NCBI GenBank assembly: GCA_028291615.1
Contig: JAQGHM010000258.1
Span: 1-42,888 of the forward strand
Source: Phycisphaerales bacterium
GTDB taxonomy: Bacteria; Planctomycetota; Phycisphaerae; Tepidisphaerales; Tepidisphaeraceae
DNA: 42,888 nucleotides
Direction: 5' to 3'
Shown piece after piece: positions 16,484 through 24,826 of this stretch (its first letter is position 1; every line of letters begins with the position of its first letter). The position numbers and the translations under genes were made by a program. The notes beneath the pieces were generated by a model. It did not search any database. It saw only the letters and a list, made by a program, of their open reading frames with translations, and had not been told where the DNA came from.

Positions 16484-17991
16484 TGATGACCGGCAACCCC
16501 AACCTGATTGCGATGATCGCGCTTTGCGGTTGGCCGCTGATCGCCATCGCACTCTTCCTCATCCTGCCCCCGCGGCGCGCGCTGATCGCCGGCTATGTGA
16601 TCGGATGGCTCTTCCTTCCGTACTTCGGGTACCAAACGCCCTTCATCGGTTGGAACAAACACGCCGCCACGTCGTTCGGCGCGCTGCTGGGCGTGCTGCT
16701 TCTCGATCCGTCAAGCCTTGCCTCCTTCCGCCTGCGCCTGATCGACCTTCCGATGATCTGCTGGCTGCTCTGCCTGGTTCCCGCCACGCTCTCCAACTCC
16801 TTCAACCCGTACTCTGCGATCGCGGATTCCGCCTCACAAATCGTCACCTGGGGTGTTCCCTACTTCCTGGGGCGCGTTTACTTTAGCGACCCCGCCACGC
16901 TGCGCGGCATGGCGGTCTGGACCTTCATCGCCGGGCTGCTCTACGTCCCGTTCTGCCTTTACGAGATCCGCATGAGCCCGGTGCTCAGCATCGACTTTTA
17001 CGGTTTCTCGCAGCATTCGCTCGCCCAGTCGATTCGCATGGGCGGGTTTCGGCCAATGGTCTTCCTCCAACACGGCCTGGCGGTCGGCATGGTCATGGCC
17101 GCCGCGTCGCTCGCCGGTATCTGGCTGACCTGGAGCGGATCGATCAAGCGCCTGTGGGGCGTGCCGGTCGTGGTCCCGCTGGCCGTGCTGCTGGCGACCA
17201 CCGCGCTGGTCAAGTCGACCGGCGCGATTGCGCTGCTCATCGTGGGTCTTGCGGTGCTCTTTTTCACGCGTTACCTGCGCACGTCGGTGATCGTGTTGGC
17301 GCTCGCCGCCGCGCCGTTCGGTTACATGCTCGCCCGCTCGGTGGGCGGGTGGAGCGGGTACAACCTCGTCGCCCAGATCGAGAAGTTTTCCAACGAGCGC
17401 GCGATGTCTCTGGCATTCCGGTTCGACTGCGAACGCATGCTGATCAATCGCGCCTCCCAGCGCCCGGTCTTCGGCTGGGGGCTCAACGCCAACTTCATGG
17501 TCACCGACGCCAACGGCAACATTGAGTCGGTTCCCGACGGCTACTGGGTGATCGCGCTGGGCACCAGCGGGTTGTTCGGGCTGGTCTCGCTCTACCTCGC
17601 CCTGTTGTTGCCGTCGGCACTGTTTGCGTTGCGGATCAAGCCGGCAACGTGGGACGCGCCGCTACTCGCGGGCGGGTGCGTCTTTGCGGTGCTGCTTCCG
17701 CTGCACGCGATCGACAACCTCTTCAACGCGATGCTCAATCCGCTCTTCATCCTCGCATTGGGCGGACTGACCGGCCTCGCCGCCGCCGCGGGCGATCCCC
17801 GTGCGCTCCTCGCGCAGCCGCGAGTCGACGCCACGCCCCAACCGCGCCCGGCGACCACCCCACGTCCCAGCCGCCCCGCGCCCGGCGCAAATCCTTCACC
17901 CGACGCGTTCGACGCGGAGACGGCTCCCGCAATCCCGGCATCGCCGCCCGCCGCACGCAAATCGCTCGACGAGGAGCTCGGAATCCCGTGA
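16483..17991 (+). CDS. Wzy/O-antigen ligase-like membrane protein
   Basis: A 502-residue polytopic membrane protein with about 10-12 helices. The long periplasmic loop near residues 290-355 ends in RPVFGWGLNANFM, and the late motif GYWVIALGTSGLFGLVSLYLAL is typical of O-antigen polymerase/ligase (Wzy/WaaL) proteins. It would join repeat units in the periplasm. The last 75 residues are a Pro/Ala/Arg-rich, disordered tail that is unusual for this family. The ATG at 16483 overlaps the flippase stop (TGATGATG). The frame is open further upstream, to 16033, but only as an antiparallel product of the GC-rich flippase gene. Confidence 0.8.
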   Translation: MMTGNPNLIAMIALCGWPLIAIALFLILPPRRALIAGYVIGWLFLPYFGYQTPFIGWNKHAATSFGALLGVLLLDPSSLASFRLRLIDLPMICWLLCLVPATLSNSFNPYSAIADSASQIVTWGVPYFLGRVYFSDPATLRGMAVWTFIAGLLYVPFCLYEIRMSPVLSIDFYGFSQHSLAQSIRMGGFRPMVFLQHGLAVGMVMAAASLAGIWLTWSGSIKRLWGVPVVVPLAVLLATTALVKSTGAIALLIVGLAVLFFTRYLRTSVIVLALAAAPFGYMLARSVGGWSGYNLVAQIEKFSNERAMSLAFRFDCERMLINRASQRPVFGWGLNANFMVTDANGNIESVPDGYWVIALGTSGLFGLVSLYLALLLPSALFALRIKPATWDAPLLAGGCVFAVLLPLHAIDNLFNAMLNPLFILALGGLTGLAAAAGDPRALLAQPRVDATPQPRPATTPRPSRPAPGANPSPDAFDAETAPAIPASPPAARKSLDEELGIP

Positions 17992-18962
17992 CGCCCAACC
18001 TCGTCATCGTCATCCTCAATTACCGCACCCCCGGCCTCACCGTCGATTGCCTCGATTCCCTCCACTCGCGGCAAGCTGAAATTCCAGGCGGTTTCCAAGC
18101 GATCGTCGTTGAAAACGGCTCCGGCGACGATAGCGCCGCGCGCCTTCGCACCGCCATCGATCAGCGCGGCTGGAATGATTGGATCACGCTGCTCCCCGTG
18201 CCCGAGAACCAAGGTTTCGCGGGCGGCAACAACGCTGCATTGGATCTAATGCAATCGCAATATTCGGCCGTCCCCTACGTGCTGCTGCTCAACAGCGACA
18301 CGATCGTCCATCCCGGCGCGCTGTGGCATTGTTACGACCTGATGCAGCGCGAGCCGCGCATCGCCGTGATGAGCTGCCAGCTTCAGGACGCTGACGGCTC
18401 GATCCAGAACACCACCCGCGATTTCCCAACGCCCCTCAAGCAGGCGTTCTGCACCTTCGGCCTCCCCTGGGCGTGGCCCAAAGCGTTCGGCTGGGCCGAC
18501 ATTTACCACGTCTCCGATGAACTGCTGCGCACGCCGCGCGACGCGGAGTGGCTCTGCGGCGCGTTCCTCTTCACCCGCATCAGCGCCTTGCGCGAGATCG
18601 GCGGCCGCCTTGATGACTCCTTCTTCTTCTACGGCGAAGACATCGAGCTCTGCTTCCGCTTCCACCGCCACAACTGGCGCGTCCGTTACGACCCCGCCGT
18701 CGCCATCACGCACATCGGCGGCTCCTCCTCCGATCCCACGCGCGTGGACGAGCGCCTGAAAAACGCTTACGTCTGGCAGGCCCGTTACCGCATCCAGCGC
18801 GTCTGCTACGGCCGTGCCGCCGCCGCCTTCGTCCGCGCCTGCGACGTCTGCGCCCTCTCGCTCCGCAAGGCCAAACTGTTCCTCTCCGGCCAGCGCCGCA
18901 CCGACCGTTACCGCAGCGTCTCCGATGCCCTTGCCATCCTGCTCAAACCCCTGCGTACCTGA
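17988..18962 (+). CDS. Family 2 glycosyltransferase (rhamnosyltransferase-like)
   Basis: A 324-residue GT-A glycosyltransferase. It has NLVIVILNYRTPGLTVDCLDSL at the N-terminus, the nucleotide-binding loop NQGFAGGNN and the metal-site region LLLNSDTIVHPGAL. The later block WLCGAFLFTRISALREIGG and FFFYGEDIELCFRF are typical of rhamnosyl- and galactofuranosyl-type GT2 enzymes. There is no membrane segment except a weak amphipathic C-terminus. The GTG start at 17988 forms a GTGA overlap with the stop of the polymerase gene, showing translational coupling. It should add a sugar to the lipid-linked repeat unit; donor and acceptor are not determinable. Confidence 0.85.
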   Translation: MTPNLVIVILNYRTPGLTVDCLDSLHSRQAEIPGGFQAIVVENGSGDDSAARLRTAIDQRGWNDWITLLPVPENQGFAGGNNAALDLMQSQYSAVPYVLLLNSDTIVHPGALWHCYDLMQREPRIAVMSCQLQDADGSIQNTTRDFPTPLKQAFCTFGLPWAWPKAFGWADIYHVSDELLRTPRDAEWLCGAFLFTRISALREIGGRLDDSFFFYGEDIELCFRFHRHNWRVRYDPAVAITHIGGSSSDPTRVDERLKNAYVWQARYRIQRVCYGRAAAAFVRACDVCALSLRKAKLFLSGQRRTDRYRSVSDALAILLKPLRT

Positions 18963-18964
18963 AT

Positions 18965-19507
18965 ATGGATAACGCCAGCGACCCATCCATCTCCGCCACA
19001 GAGCCCGACTGGTCGCGCGAGCGCGTCGCGCCGTTTGCATGGCAACCCTCGCGCCGACTGTTGGCCGCCATCCGCCGCTACCAGCGCTGGCAAAGACGAC
19101 TCGGCCCGATCGGCTGGCTGATCTCTCGCGTCGCCATTCTCCAACATCGTTACTGGAGCGTGATCACCGGCGCGGACATCCCGATCAACGCCACACTGGG
19201 CGGTGGCTTGTCGATCCCCCACCCCAACGGCATCATCATTCACCCCGCCGCGACCCTTGGCCCCAACTGCCTCCTCTTCCAGCAAGTAACCCTGGGCACG
19301 GGCGGTGCAGGCAGTCCTGCGGGAGCACCTAGAATTGGCGGACACGTAGACATCGGCGCCGGCGCCAAAATCCTCGGCGGTATCACCGTAGGCGACCACG
19401 CCAAGATCGGCGCCAACGCCGTCGTCCTCCACGACATCCCTGCCGGAGCAACGGCTGTCGGCATCCCCGCGCGGGTTATCGCGGCGGATGCTATAATGAC
19501 TTCCTAG
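18965..19507 (+). CDS. Serine acetyltransferase-like (CysE/WcaB) hexapeptide acyltransferase
   Basis: A 180-residue protein ending in a left-handed beta-helix. The hexapeptide turns are readable as IPINATLGGGLSIPHPNGIIIHPAATLG and later GGHVDIGAGAKILGGITVGDHAKIGANAVVL. The catalytic His is in SIPHPNG, and the cap GIPARVI closes the coil. Sequence style is CysE-like, but it lacks the long N-terminal helical domain of true serine acetyltransferases. In an exopolysaccharide operon the WcaB-type role, O-acetylation of a sugar, is more likely than cysteine synthesis. It begins 2 nt after the GT2 stop. The 3' end of the gene contains the promoter of the following toxin-antitoxin pair. Confidence 0.8.
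   Translation: MDNASDPSISATEPDWSRERVAPFAWQPSRRLLAAIRRYQRWQRRLGPIGWLISRVAILQHRYWSVITGADIPINATLGGGLSIPHPNGIIIHPAATLGPNCLLFQQVTLGTGGAGSPAGAPRIGGHVDIGAGAKILGGITVGDHAKIGANAVVLHDIPAGATAVGIPARVIAADAIMTS
19489..19497 (+). promoter_or_regulatory. Extended -10 promoter for parDE
   Basis: TATAAT at 19492-19497 is preceded by TG at 19489-19490 (TGCTATAAT), a full-consensus extended -10. No good -35 is visible, which extended -10 promoters do not require. It lies inside the last codons of the acetyltransferase gene, and transcription would begin near 19504, about 23 nt before the antitoxin ATG. AGAGGA at 19513-19518 is the ribosome binding site. Confidence 0.65.
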
Positions 19508-19516
19508 CACGTAGAG

Positions 19517-19540
19517 GAACATCGCCATGAACATCGCCAT
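19517..19540 (+). repeat. Perfect 12-nt tandem repeat over the parD start
   Basis: GAACATCGCCAT occurs twice back to back (19517-19528 and 19529-19540). The first copy ends on the first two bases of the antitoxin start codon. It could be a pair of binding half-sites for the ribbon-helix-helix antitoxin, or a replication-slippage duplication. Confidence 0.7.
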
Positions 19541-19781
19541 TAGTCCGCAGACGCAAAAGCTGCTCGATGAGCAATTAAAAAGGGGAGGCTACTCGTCCGC
19601 CGACGATGTCCTGCGCGTCGCCCTCGAAACGCTTAACGAGGTGCAAGGCGAGGACTACGAAGACCTCGACGAAGAGACACGTGCCGCGATCGAGCGCGCC
19701 GAGGCGCAGTACGCCAAGGGTGGTGGGATTCCGGTTGATCAAGCCTTCGCCGAGCTTCGACGCAAACATTTCGGCAATTGA
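19527..19781 (+). CDS. parD: ParD-like ribbon-helix-helix antitoxin
   Basis: An 84-residue acidic protein. Residues 1-45 form a ribbon-helix-helix unit: the MNIAISPQTQKLLDEQL strand and first helix, then GGYSSADDVLRVALETL, the standard ParD sequence pattern. The C-terminal 35 residues are acidic and would wrap the toxin (IERAEAQYAKGG). It neutralises the downstream ParE and represses the shared promoter. It has its own extended -10 promoter and a good ribosome binding site, so it does not depend on the surrounding polysaccharide operon. The symbol reflects family membership. Confidence 0.85.
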   Translation: MNIAISPQTQKLLDEQLKRGGYSSADDVLRVALETLNEVQGEDYEDLDEETRAAIERAEAQYAKGGGIPVDQAFAELRRKHFGN

Positions 19782-19795
19782 GACGCCGGGGGCAA

Positions 19796-20110
19796 ATGCC
19801 ACAACACTACCGCGTGATCGTGTTGGACGAGGCGTTCGACGACCTCGATCGAATCCTTGAATACATCAAACAGGATTCCCCGCAGAACGCAGTACAGACG
19901 CTCGACCGGCTTTGGAATGCCTGTCAATCCCTCGCGATGTTCCCGCGTCGCTACAAAGTCCACCTGCATCGCAAGGCACGAGAGTTGACCGTTCATTCCG
20001 TCCCGTTCCCGCCGTATATCGTCTATTACCGCGTGGATGATGCCACGCACGTGGTGCGCGTGCTTACCATCCGCCACGGCGCCCAGCGGCAGCCACGCCG
20101 CTTCAAGTAG
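19796..20110 (+). CDS. parE: ParE/RelE-superfamily toxin
   Basis: A 104-residue basic protein of the ParE/RelE fold. The pattern YRVIVLDEAFDDLDRILEYI, then the helix QNAVQTLDRLWNACQSLAMFP and the strand pair PPYIVYYRVDDATHVVRVLTIRHGAQ, is diagnostic. ParE toxins inhibit DNA gyrase, whereas RelE relatives cut mRNA; the target cannot be told by eye. The ATG at 19796 has GGGGG about 4 nt upstream. A TTG overlapping the antitoxin stop would add six residues and is less likely. It starts 14 nt after the antitoxin gene. Confidence 0.85.
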   Translation: MPQHYRVIVLDEAFDDLDRILEYIKQDSPQNAVQTLDRLWNACQSLAMFPRRYKVHLHRKARELTVHSVPFPPYIVYYRVDDATHVVRVLTIRHGAQRQPRRFK

Positions 20111-20158
20111 CTTGCCGAACGATCAGATAGAACTGGAAGACACTCCCACCCGCCACCC

Positions 20159-21376
20159 GTGAAAATCGCCTACCTCATCAACCAGTATCCCCAAGCCAGC
20201 CAAAGCTTCATCCGCCGGGAAATCCGCGCCCTTGAAGCCCAGGGCTTTCAGGTCGATCGCTTCACCCTCCGCACCTGGGACCAAAACCTCGTAGACCCCG
20301 ACGACCAGGCTGAAAAAGCCAAGACGCGCGTCGTCCTCGACGTCGGACCCCTTGGCCTCGTCGTCGCACTAATCCGAACCTTCTTCACCCACCCCCTCCG
20401 CTTCCTGCGCGCTACCGCCCTGGCCCTGAAACTCGGCAAAGGCGGCGAGCGCGGTCGCCTCTATCACCTCATCTACCTCGCCGAAGCCTGCGTGCTTCTT
20501 GGCTGGATCACCAAAACGGGTTCCCGACACGTTCATGCCCACTTCGGCACCAACAGCGTTGCCGTTGCCATGCTGGTCCGAGAACTCGGCGGCCCCCCCT
20601 ACTCCTTCACCTGCCACGGCCCCGAAGAATTTGATCGCCCGCTCACGCTCAAGCTCCGCGAAAAGATCACCCGCGCGCAGTTCGTCGTTGCCGTCAGCAA
20701 CTACGGACGCAGCCAACTCTTCCGCTGGGCCGCTACCGCCGACTGGCCCAAGATCCACGTCGTCCACTGCGGCTTGGATGCCAGTTTCCTGCAATCGACC
20801 GCCACCGACCTCCCCGACGTCCCCCGCCTGCTCTGCATTGGGCGACTGGCGGAACAGAAGGGCCAGTTCCTGCTGATCGAAGCCGCCGGCCGCCTCCGGC
20901 AGCAAAACATCCCCTTCGAGCTGACCCTCGCTGGCGACGGCCCGTTACGCGGCGAGATCGAAGCACTTATCGGACGTCACAACCTGGCCGGCCAAGTCAC
21001 CATCACCGGCTGGCTCAGCAATGCCGACGTTCGCCAGCAGATCCTTGCCGCCCGCGCCATTGTCCTCCCCAGCTTCGCCGAAGGGCTGCCCGTCGTCCTG
21101 ATGGAAGCCATGGCAATGCGGCGCCCGGTGATCGGCACTTTCGTCGCTGGAATTCCCGAATTGGTCGAGAGCGGAAAGTCGGGGTATCTTGTACCTGCTG
21201 GCTGCGTCGATCGGCTGGCGGAGGCGATGAGAACCATTCTTGAAGAGGATGTCGAACGTTTGCGTGCAATGGGCCGTGAGGGCGCCGCACGGGTTGCCGA
21301 ACGACACGATGCCGCACGCGAAGCGCAGAAGCTGGCGCTCCTCTTCCAAGCCGGTTCGAAAGACGTGGCGAAATAG
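20159..21376 (+). CDS. Family 4 glycosyltransferase (WcaL-like)
   Basis: A 405-residue GT-B glycosyltransferase similar in style to colanic acid enzyme WcaL. The N-terminus MKIAYLINQYPQASQSFIRREI is typical of that group. The donor-binding C-terminal half contains LCIGRLAEQKGQFLLIEAA, the E-x7-E motif in FAEGLPVVLMEAMAMRRPVIG and GIPELVESGKSGYLVPAG. It acts at the inner face of the membrane on lipid-linked intermediates. The start codon is GTG with no clear Shine-Dalgarno, 48 nt after the toxin gene. Donor sugar unknown. Confidence 0.88.
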   Translation: MKIAYLINQYPQASQSFIRREIRALEAQGFQVDRFTLRTWDQNLVDPDDQAEKAKTRVVLDVGPLGLVVALIRTFFTHPLRFLRATALALKLGKGGERGRLYHLIYLAEACVLLGWITKTGSRHVHAHFGTNSVAVAMLVRELGGPPYSFTCHGPEEFDRPLTLKLREKITRAQFVVAVSNYGRSQLFRWAATADWPKIHVVHCGLDASFLQSTATDLPDVPRLLCIGRLAEQKGQFLLIEAAGRLRQQNIPFELTLAGDGPLRGEIEALIGRHNLAGQVTITGWLSNADVRQQILAARAIVLPSFAEGLPVVLMEAMAMRRPVIGTFVAGIPELVESGKSGYLVPAGCVDRLAEAMRTILEEDVERLRAMGREGAARVAERHDAAREAQKLALLFQAGSKDVAK

Positions 21377-21550
21377 CCCAGCTCGGTGATTTCGGTCGAT
21401 TCGGCACCATGGGTAAGATGGGTGACTTTCCCGCCGCCTTTGAGGGTTCTTCGCTGTTGAATCCGGGAGTTTTTTCCTTGAATTAACTCACGTCCCGATG
21501 AGAATCTAAGGCCCCTTCTGTTGTGGAGAGCGTTTACCGGGGAGAGTGAT
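21377..21550. other. Intergenic segment before the fusion glycosyltransferase
   Basis: About 170 nt without a gene, the largest gap inside the polysaccharide operon. It includes a T6 run at 21470-21475 but no stem precedes it, so no terminator is called. No reliable promoter was found. The gap and the non-ATG start of the next gene suggest that expression of the next gene is set here. Confidence 0.35.
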
Positions 21551-24500
21551 TTGTTGTGGGTGAATGTCATTCTGTTCGCGCTGGCGGCGCTGCTGCTGGT
21601 CCCGGTCATCGTGCTGTGCATTGAGTGCTTTGCCGCGCTCTTTCCACGTCGCCCCGATCGCCAGTTCGGCGGTACGCGGCCGCGCCTCGCCATCCTCATC
21701 CCTGCACATAACGAAGAATGCGTTTTAGGGGCAACCCTCACCTCGCTGATGCCGCAACTCCACGCGGCCGACCGGGTTGTCGTCGTGGCCGATAACTGCG
21801 ACGACGCCACCACCGCCATCGGACGCCGCTTTGGCGTCGAAGTCATCGAACGTAAGGACGTCCGCCGTCGCGGCAAGGGTTACGCCCTCGACTACGGCGT
21901 GCGTCACCTCGAAGGGGATGCGCCCGGCATCGTCGTCATGATGGACGCTGACTGCCACGTCCATCCGGGCGCGATCGACGCACTGGTCGGGCAGGTGATG
22001 GAAACGGGCAAGCCCGCGCAGGCGGTCTACCTTCTCGAACGACCCGCCCGGCCCGGCCCGAAAGACCTCGTCTCAGCGCTGGCGTTCATGGTCAAGAATC
22101 TGGTTCGCCCCAGCGGCCTCGGGCGGCTCGGCCTCCCCTGCCTGCTCACCGGCACCGGCATGGCCTTCCCCTGGCACGTCATCCGCACCGCGAAGATGGC
22201 GACTGGCAATCTCGTCGAAGACCTCCAGCTCGGCCTCGATCTCGCCCTCGCCGGGCACGCGCCGCTCTTCTGCGAACAGGCCCGCGTCACCGGCAAGCTC
22301 CCCTCCCAGCGCCGCGCTGCGATCAGTCAGCGCCGCAGGTGGGAACACGGGCATCTGCAGACGCTCTTTACGCAAGTGCCGCGACTCATTCACGGCGCCA
22401 TTCGCCGGCGGAGTCTCAGCGCATTCTCGCTGGCGTTGGAAGTCGCGGTGCCGCCGCTGTCGCTGCTCGTGCTTCTCTTCGTCGCCGCCATCATCGGTTC
22501 GATCGTCGCGGCGCGGCACGGTGCTTCGTGGATCGCCCCCAACCTGCTGCTCGCCGGCGCAGCCGCGGCGATGGGGTGCATCGCCGCCGCGTGGCTGAAG
22601 TTCGGCCGCCAGCACTTGCCGCTGATGTCGCTCCTGGCCGCGCCGTTTTACGTCGTCTGGAAAATCCCGCTTTACCTCGCCTTCGTCTTCCGCCCGCAGC
22701 GCGAATGGGTACGCACCGAGCGCTGCTACAGCGACACGTTCGATGATGCGATCGGCATCCCCGAACTCCTCGGCGGCGAGCCCTTCCCCGCCATGCAGCA
22801 GCCGTCGATCATCGACCTCTGTGGCGTCAACATCCACGCCCTCACCGAACGCCAGTGCATCGCCCAGATCATGCGGCGCAGCACCGCCGGGCGCGGCGGC
22901 GTCGTCATCACCCCGAACCTCGACCACCTCCGCCGCTGCCACCAGGATTCAGAATTTGCCCGTCTGGTCTCCCGCGCCGACCTCGTCGTCGCCGACGGCA
23001 TGCCGCTTATCTGGGCCAGCCGCCTGCAATGCACGCCCCTGCCCGGGCGCGTGGCTGGATCGGACCTGCTCTCCAGCCTCTCCGCGACCGCGTCGAAAAT
23101 GGGCAAGACCCTCTTCCTTCTCGGCGGCGATCCAGGCACGGCAGATTCCGTCGCCGGAATCCTGCGCAACCGTTATCCGGGCCTGAAAATCGCGGGCACT
23201 TATTGTCCGCCAATGGGTTTCCAGGATGACCCCGAGCGCATGCGCGAATTAACGCGCGTGGTCGTCTCTTCCAAACCCGACATCGTCTTCGTCGCGCTCG
23301 GTTCGCCAAAGCAGGAGCGGCTGATCGAGCGCCTGCGCGATCGACTCCCGGGCGCTTGGTGGCTTGGCGTGGGCATCAGCTTCAGCTTCCTCGCCGGCAA
23401 CGTGCGCCGCGCGCCGCACTGGATGCGCACGATGGGCCTCGAATGGGTTCACCGCCTGGTGCAGGAACCGGTCCGCTTGTTCAAGCGGTACCTGATGCAG
23501 GGCATCCCCTTCGCGATGCGGCTGCTCGGCACCTCCGCCTGGCGCGGGCTCACCTGGCGCATGGGCTTCACCCGCGCCGCGCCGGCGCTCACGGTGCGCA
23601 TGGCGTCCGCTGCGGGAATGGGAAGCGTTGACCTGCAAATCAGCGAAGCCGACCTGATGGTCGCCTCGCGCTCCGGGCGCGGCTCGCGCAATCCGTCCGA
23701 AGGAAACGCCCGCGGCCAGGAGACGACCTACCGCTCGTTCCTCTCCGGCTTTGCATCCGAATTCTGGGTCCCGTCCCACGAGCCTCAGCCCCGGGCGGTT
23801 CAGGTCGCGCCGGCGGACCCTGATCCCCTCCCCGCCGACATAAATGTTCCCGACATGCTCCGCGGCGTTCGCGCCATCATCCTGCTGGGCGGCGCGGTCC
23901 GCACCAGCAAGTTGACCGCCGCCATCGAACGATCCATCCTCGACCTCCCCCTGGAAGACGGCCGCTCGATCCTGGGCCATTGGCAGGACGAAGCCGGCGT
24001 ATTACGTCGCATGATCGGCGCAGACCGTCTTGCGGTACGGGTGATCGTCGACCATGCCTCCGCCGAACCCACTCCCCCCGAAGAAAAAGACGCTGTACAG
24101 ATCCGAGTCGAGCGCGACTCCTCCTCCTACCGAGGCACCGGCGGAGTGCTCCGCGACCTTGCCACTCAATACGCCGACGAAGACGTACTCCTAGTCGCCA
24201 ATGCCGGTCAGGCGCTGCTTTCGCCGCTGGCGGAGTTGGCGCGGTCGCTGGCGGAGTTGGAGGGAGATGTCAGTTTGATCTCCCATGCGGACGGGACCCC
24301 CAGCGGGTTGATGTTGGTGCGTTGCCGGGCACTACGGAAGGTATCGCAGACCGGTTATGTGGACATGAAGGAACAGGCGCTGCCTGCCATCGCCCGCGAT
24401 TTCAAGGTCAGCCATCTTTATCAGACCCATGCGACTGCGATGCCGATTCGGACGTTGGAAGAGTATATCGCCGCACTACAGCGGCGGCATCGGGTGAGCG

Positions 24501-24742
24501 TGGGACACCCCCCGTCAAGCGACCCGTTTGCCGAGGATCATCGCCCGACCTTCGCCATCGCCGAGGCGGGGGCGGAGATCGACCCGGACGCCCGCGTACA
24601 CGATTCGGTGGTGTTAGCCGGAGCGGTTGTCGAAGCCGGGGCGGTGGTCGTGCGTTCGATTGTCTGTCCGGGGGGGATGCTGGCGGAGGGGGAAACCGCG
24701 ATTGACAGCCTGGTGATGAACACTGAAGTGGCCGCGCGGTAA
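21551..24742 (+). CDS. Trimodular GT2 - WecG/TagA/CpsF - nucleotidyltransferase-like fusion
   Basis: About 1063 residues (numbering below from an alternative TTG at 21521). Module 1 (about 50-400) is a processive-type GT2: LAILIPAHNEE, MDADCHVHPG, GTGMAFPW, EDLQLGLDLA and QRRRWEHG (the Q-x-x-RW motif), followed by about three membrane helices. Module 2 (about 428-660) is a WecG/TagA/CpsF (GT26) domain: VVITPNLDHLRR, VVADGMPLIW and ALGSPKQERLIERL. Module 3 (about 780-1073) resembles a sugar nucleotidyltransferase with hexapeptide tail, but its signature loop reads LLGGAVRTSKL, lacking the GTRLxPLT catalytic pattern, so it may be inactive. No ATG starts the frame; TTG 21551 follows GGGGAG at 21539-21544. 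It probably adds two sugars to the lipid-linked unit. Confidence 0.85.
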   Translation: MLWVNVILFALAALLLVPVIVLCIECFAALFPRRPDRQFGGTRPRLAILIPAHNEECVLGATLTSLMPQLHAADRVVVVADNCDDATTAIGRRFGVEVIERKDVRRRGKGYALDYGVRHLEGDAPGIVVMMDADCHVHPGAIDALVGQVMETGKPAQAVYLLERPARPGPKDLVSALAFMVKNLVRPSGLGRLGLPCLLTGTGMAFPWHVIRTAKMATGNLVEDLQLGLDLALAGHAPLFCEQARVTGKLPSQRRAAISQRRRWEHGHLQTLFTQVPRLIHGAIRRRSLSAFSLALEVAVPPLSLLVLLFVAAIIGSIVAARHGASWIAPNLLLAGAAAAMGCIAAAWLKFGRQHLPLMSLLAAPFYVVWKIPLYLAFVFRPQREWVRTERCYSDTFDDAIGIPELLGGEPFPAMQQPSIIDLCGVNIHALTERQCIAQIMRRSTAGRGGVVITPNLDHLRRCHQDSEFARLVSRADLVVADGMPLIWASRLQCTPLPGRVAGSDLLSSLSATASKMGKTLFLLGGDPGTADSVAGILRNRYPGLKIAGTYCPPMGFQDDPERMRELTRVVVSSKPDIVFVALGSPKQERLIERLRDRLPGAWWLGVGISFSFLAGNVRRAPHWMRTMGLEWVHRLVQEPVRLFKRYLMQGIPFAMRLLGTSAWRGLTWRMGFTRAAPALTVRMASAAGMGSVDLQISEADLMVASRSGRGSRNPSEGNARGQETTYRSFLSGFASEFWVPSHEPQPRAVQVAPADPDPLPADINVPDMLRGVRAIILLGGAVRTSKLTAAIERSILDLPLEDGRSILGHWQDEAGVLRRMIGADRLAVRVIVDHASAEPTPPEEKDAVQIRVERDSSSYRGTGGVLRDLATQYADEDVLLVANAGQALLSPLAELARSLAELEGDVSLISHADGTPSGLMLVRCRALRKVSQTGYVDMKEQALPAIARDFKVSHLYQTHATAMPIRTLEEYIAALQRRHRVSVGHPPSSDPFAEDHRPTFAIAEAGAEIDPDARVHDSVVLAGAVVEAGAVVVRSIVCPGGMLAEGETAIDSLVMNTEVAAR

Positions 24743-24765
24743 TATTGAGGGCATACTGTGAAACC

Positions 24766-24816
24766 GCGGCGGCGCGATCCCGCGCGTGGGGAGGTTGAGG
24801 CCGCCGCTTTTTGTTT
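24766..24816 (+). terminator. Rho-independent terminator-like hairpin before/within exosortase ORF
   Basis: GCGGCGGC (24766-24773) pairs perfectly with GCCGCCGC (24800-24807), with a possible inner CGCG stem (24773-24776 with 24781-24784; the first base could pair in only one stem). It is followed at once by TTTTTGTTTT (24808-24817). This is the sequence form of an intrinsic terminator. It sits between a GTG with Shine-Dalgarno at 24758 and the ATG at 24827 of the exosortase frame. It may end part of the upstream transcripts or act as an attenuator. Confidence 0.5.
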
Positions 24817-24826
24817 TCCTGCGATT

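Noticed and set aside
15416-16552. 378-codon open frame antisense to the flippase gene
   Set aside because: It is low-complexity and charge-rich with no domain; the sense strand carries a recognisable MOP-family flippase.
21377-21500. Terminator after the GT4 gene (T6 run at 21470)
   Set aside because: No stem of useful length directly precedes the T-run.
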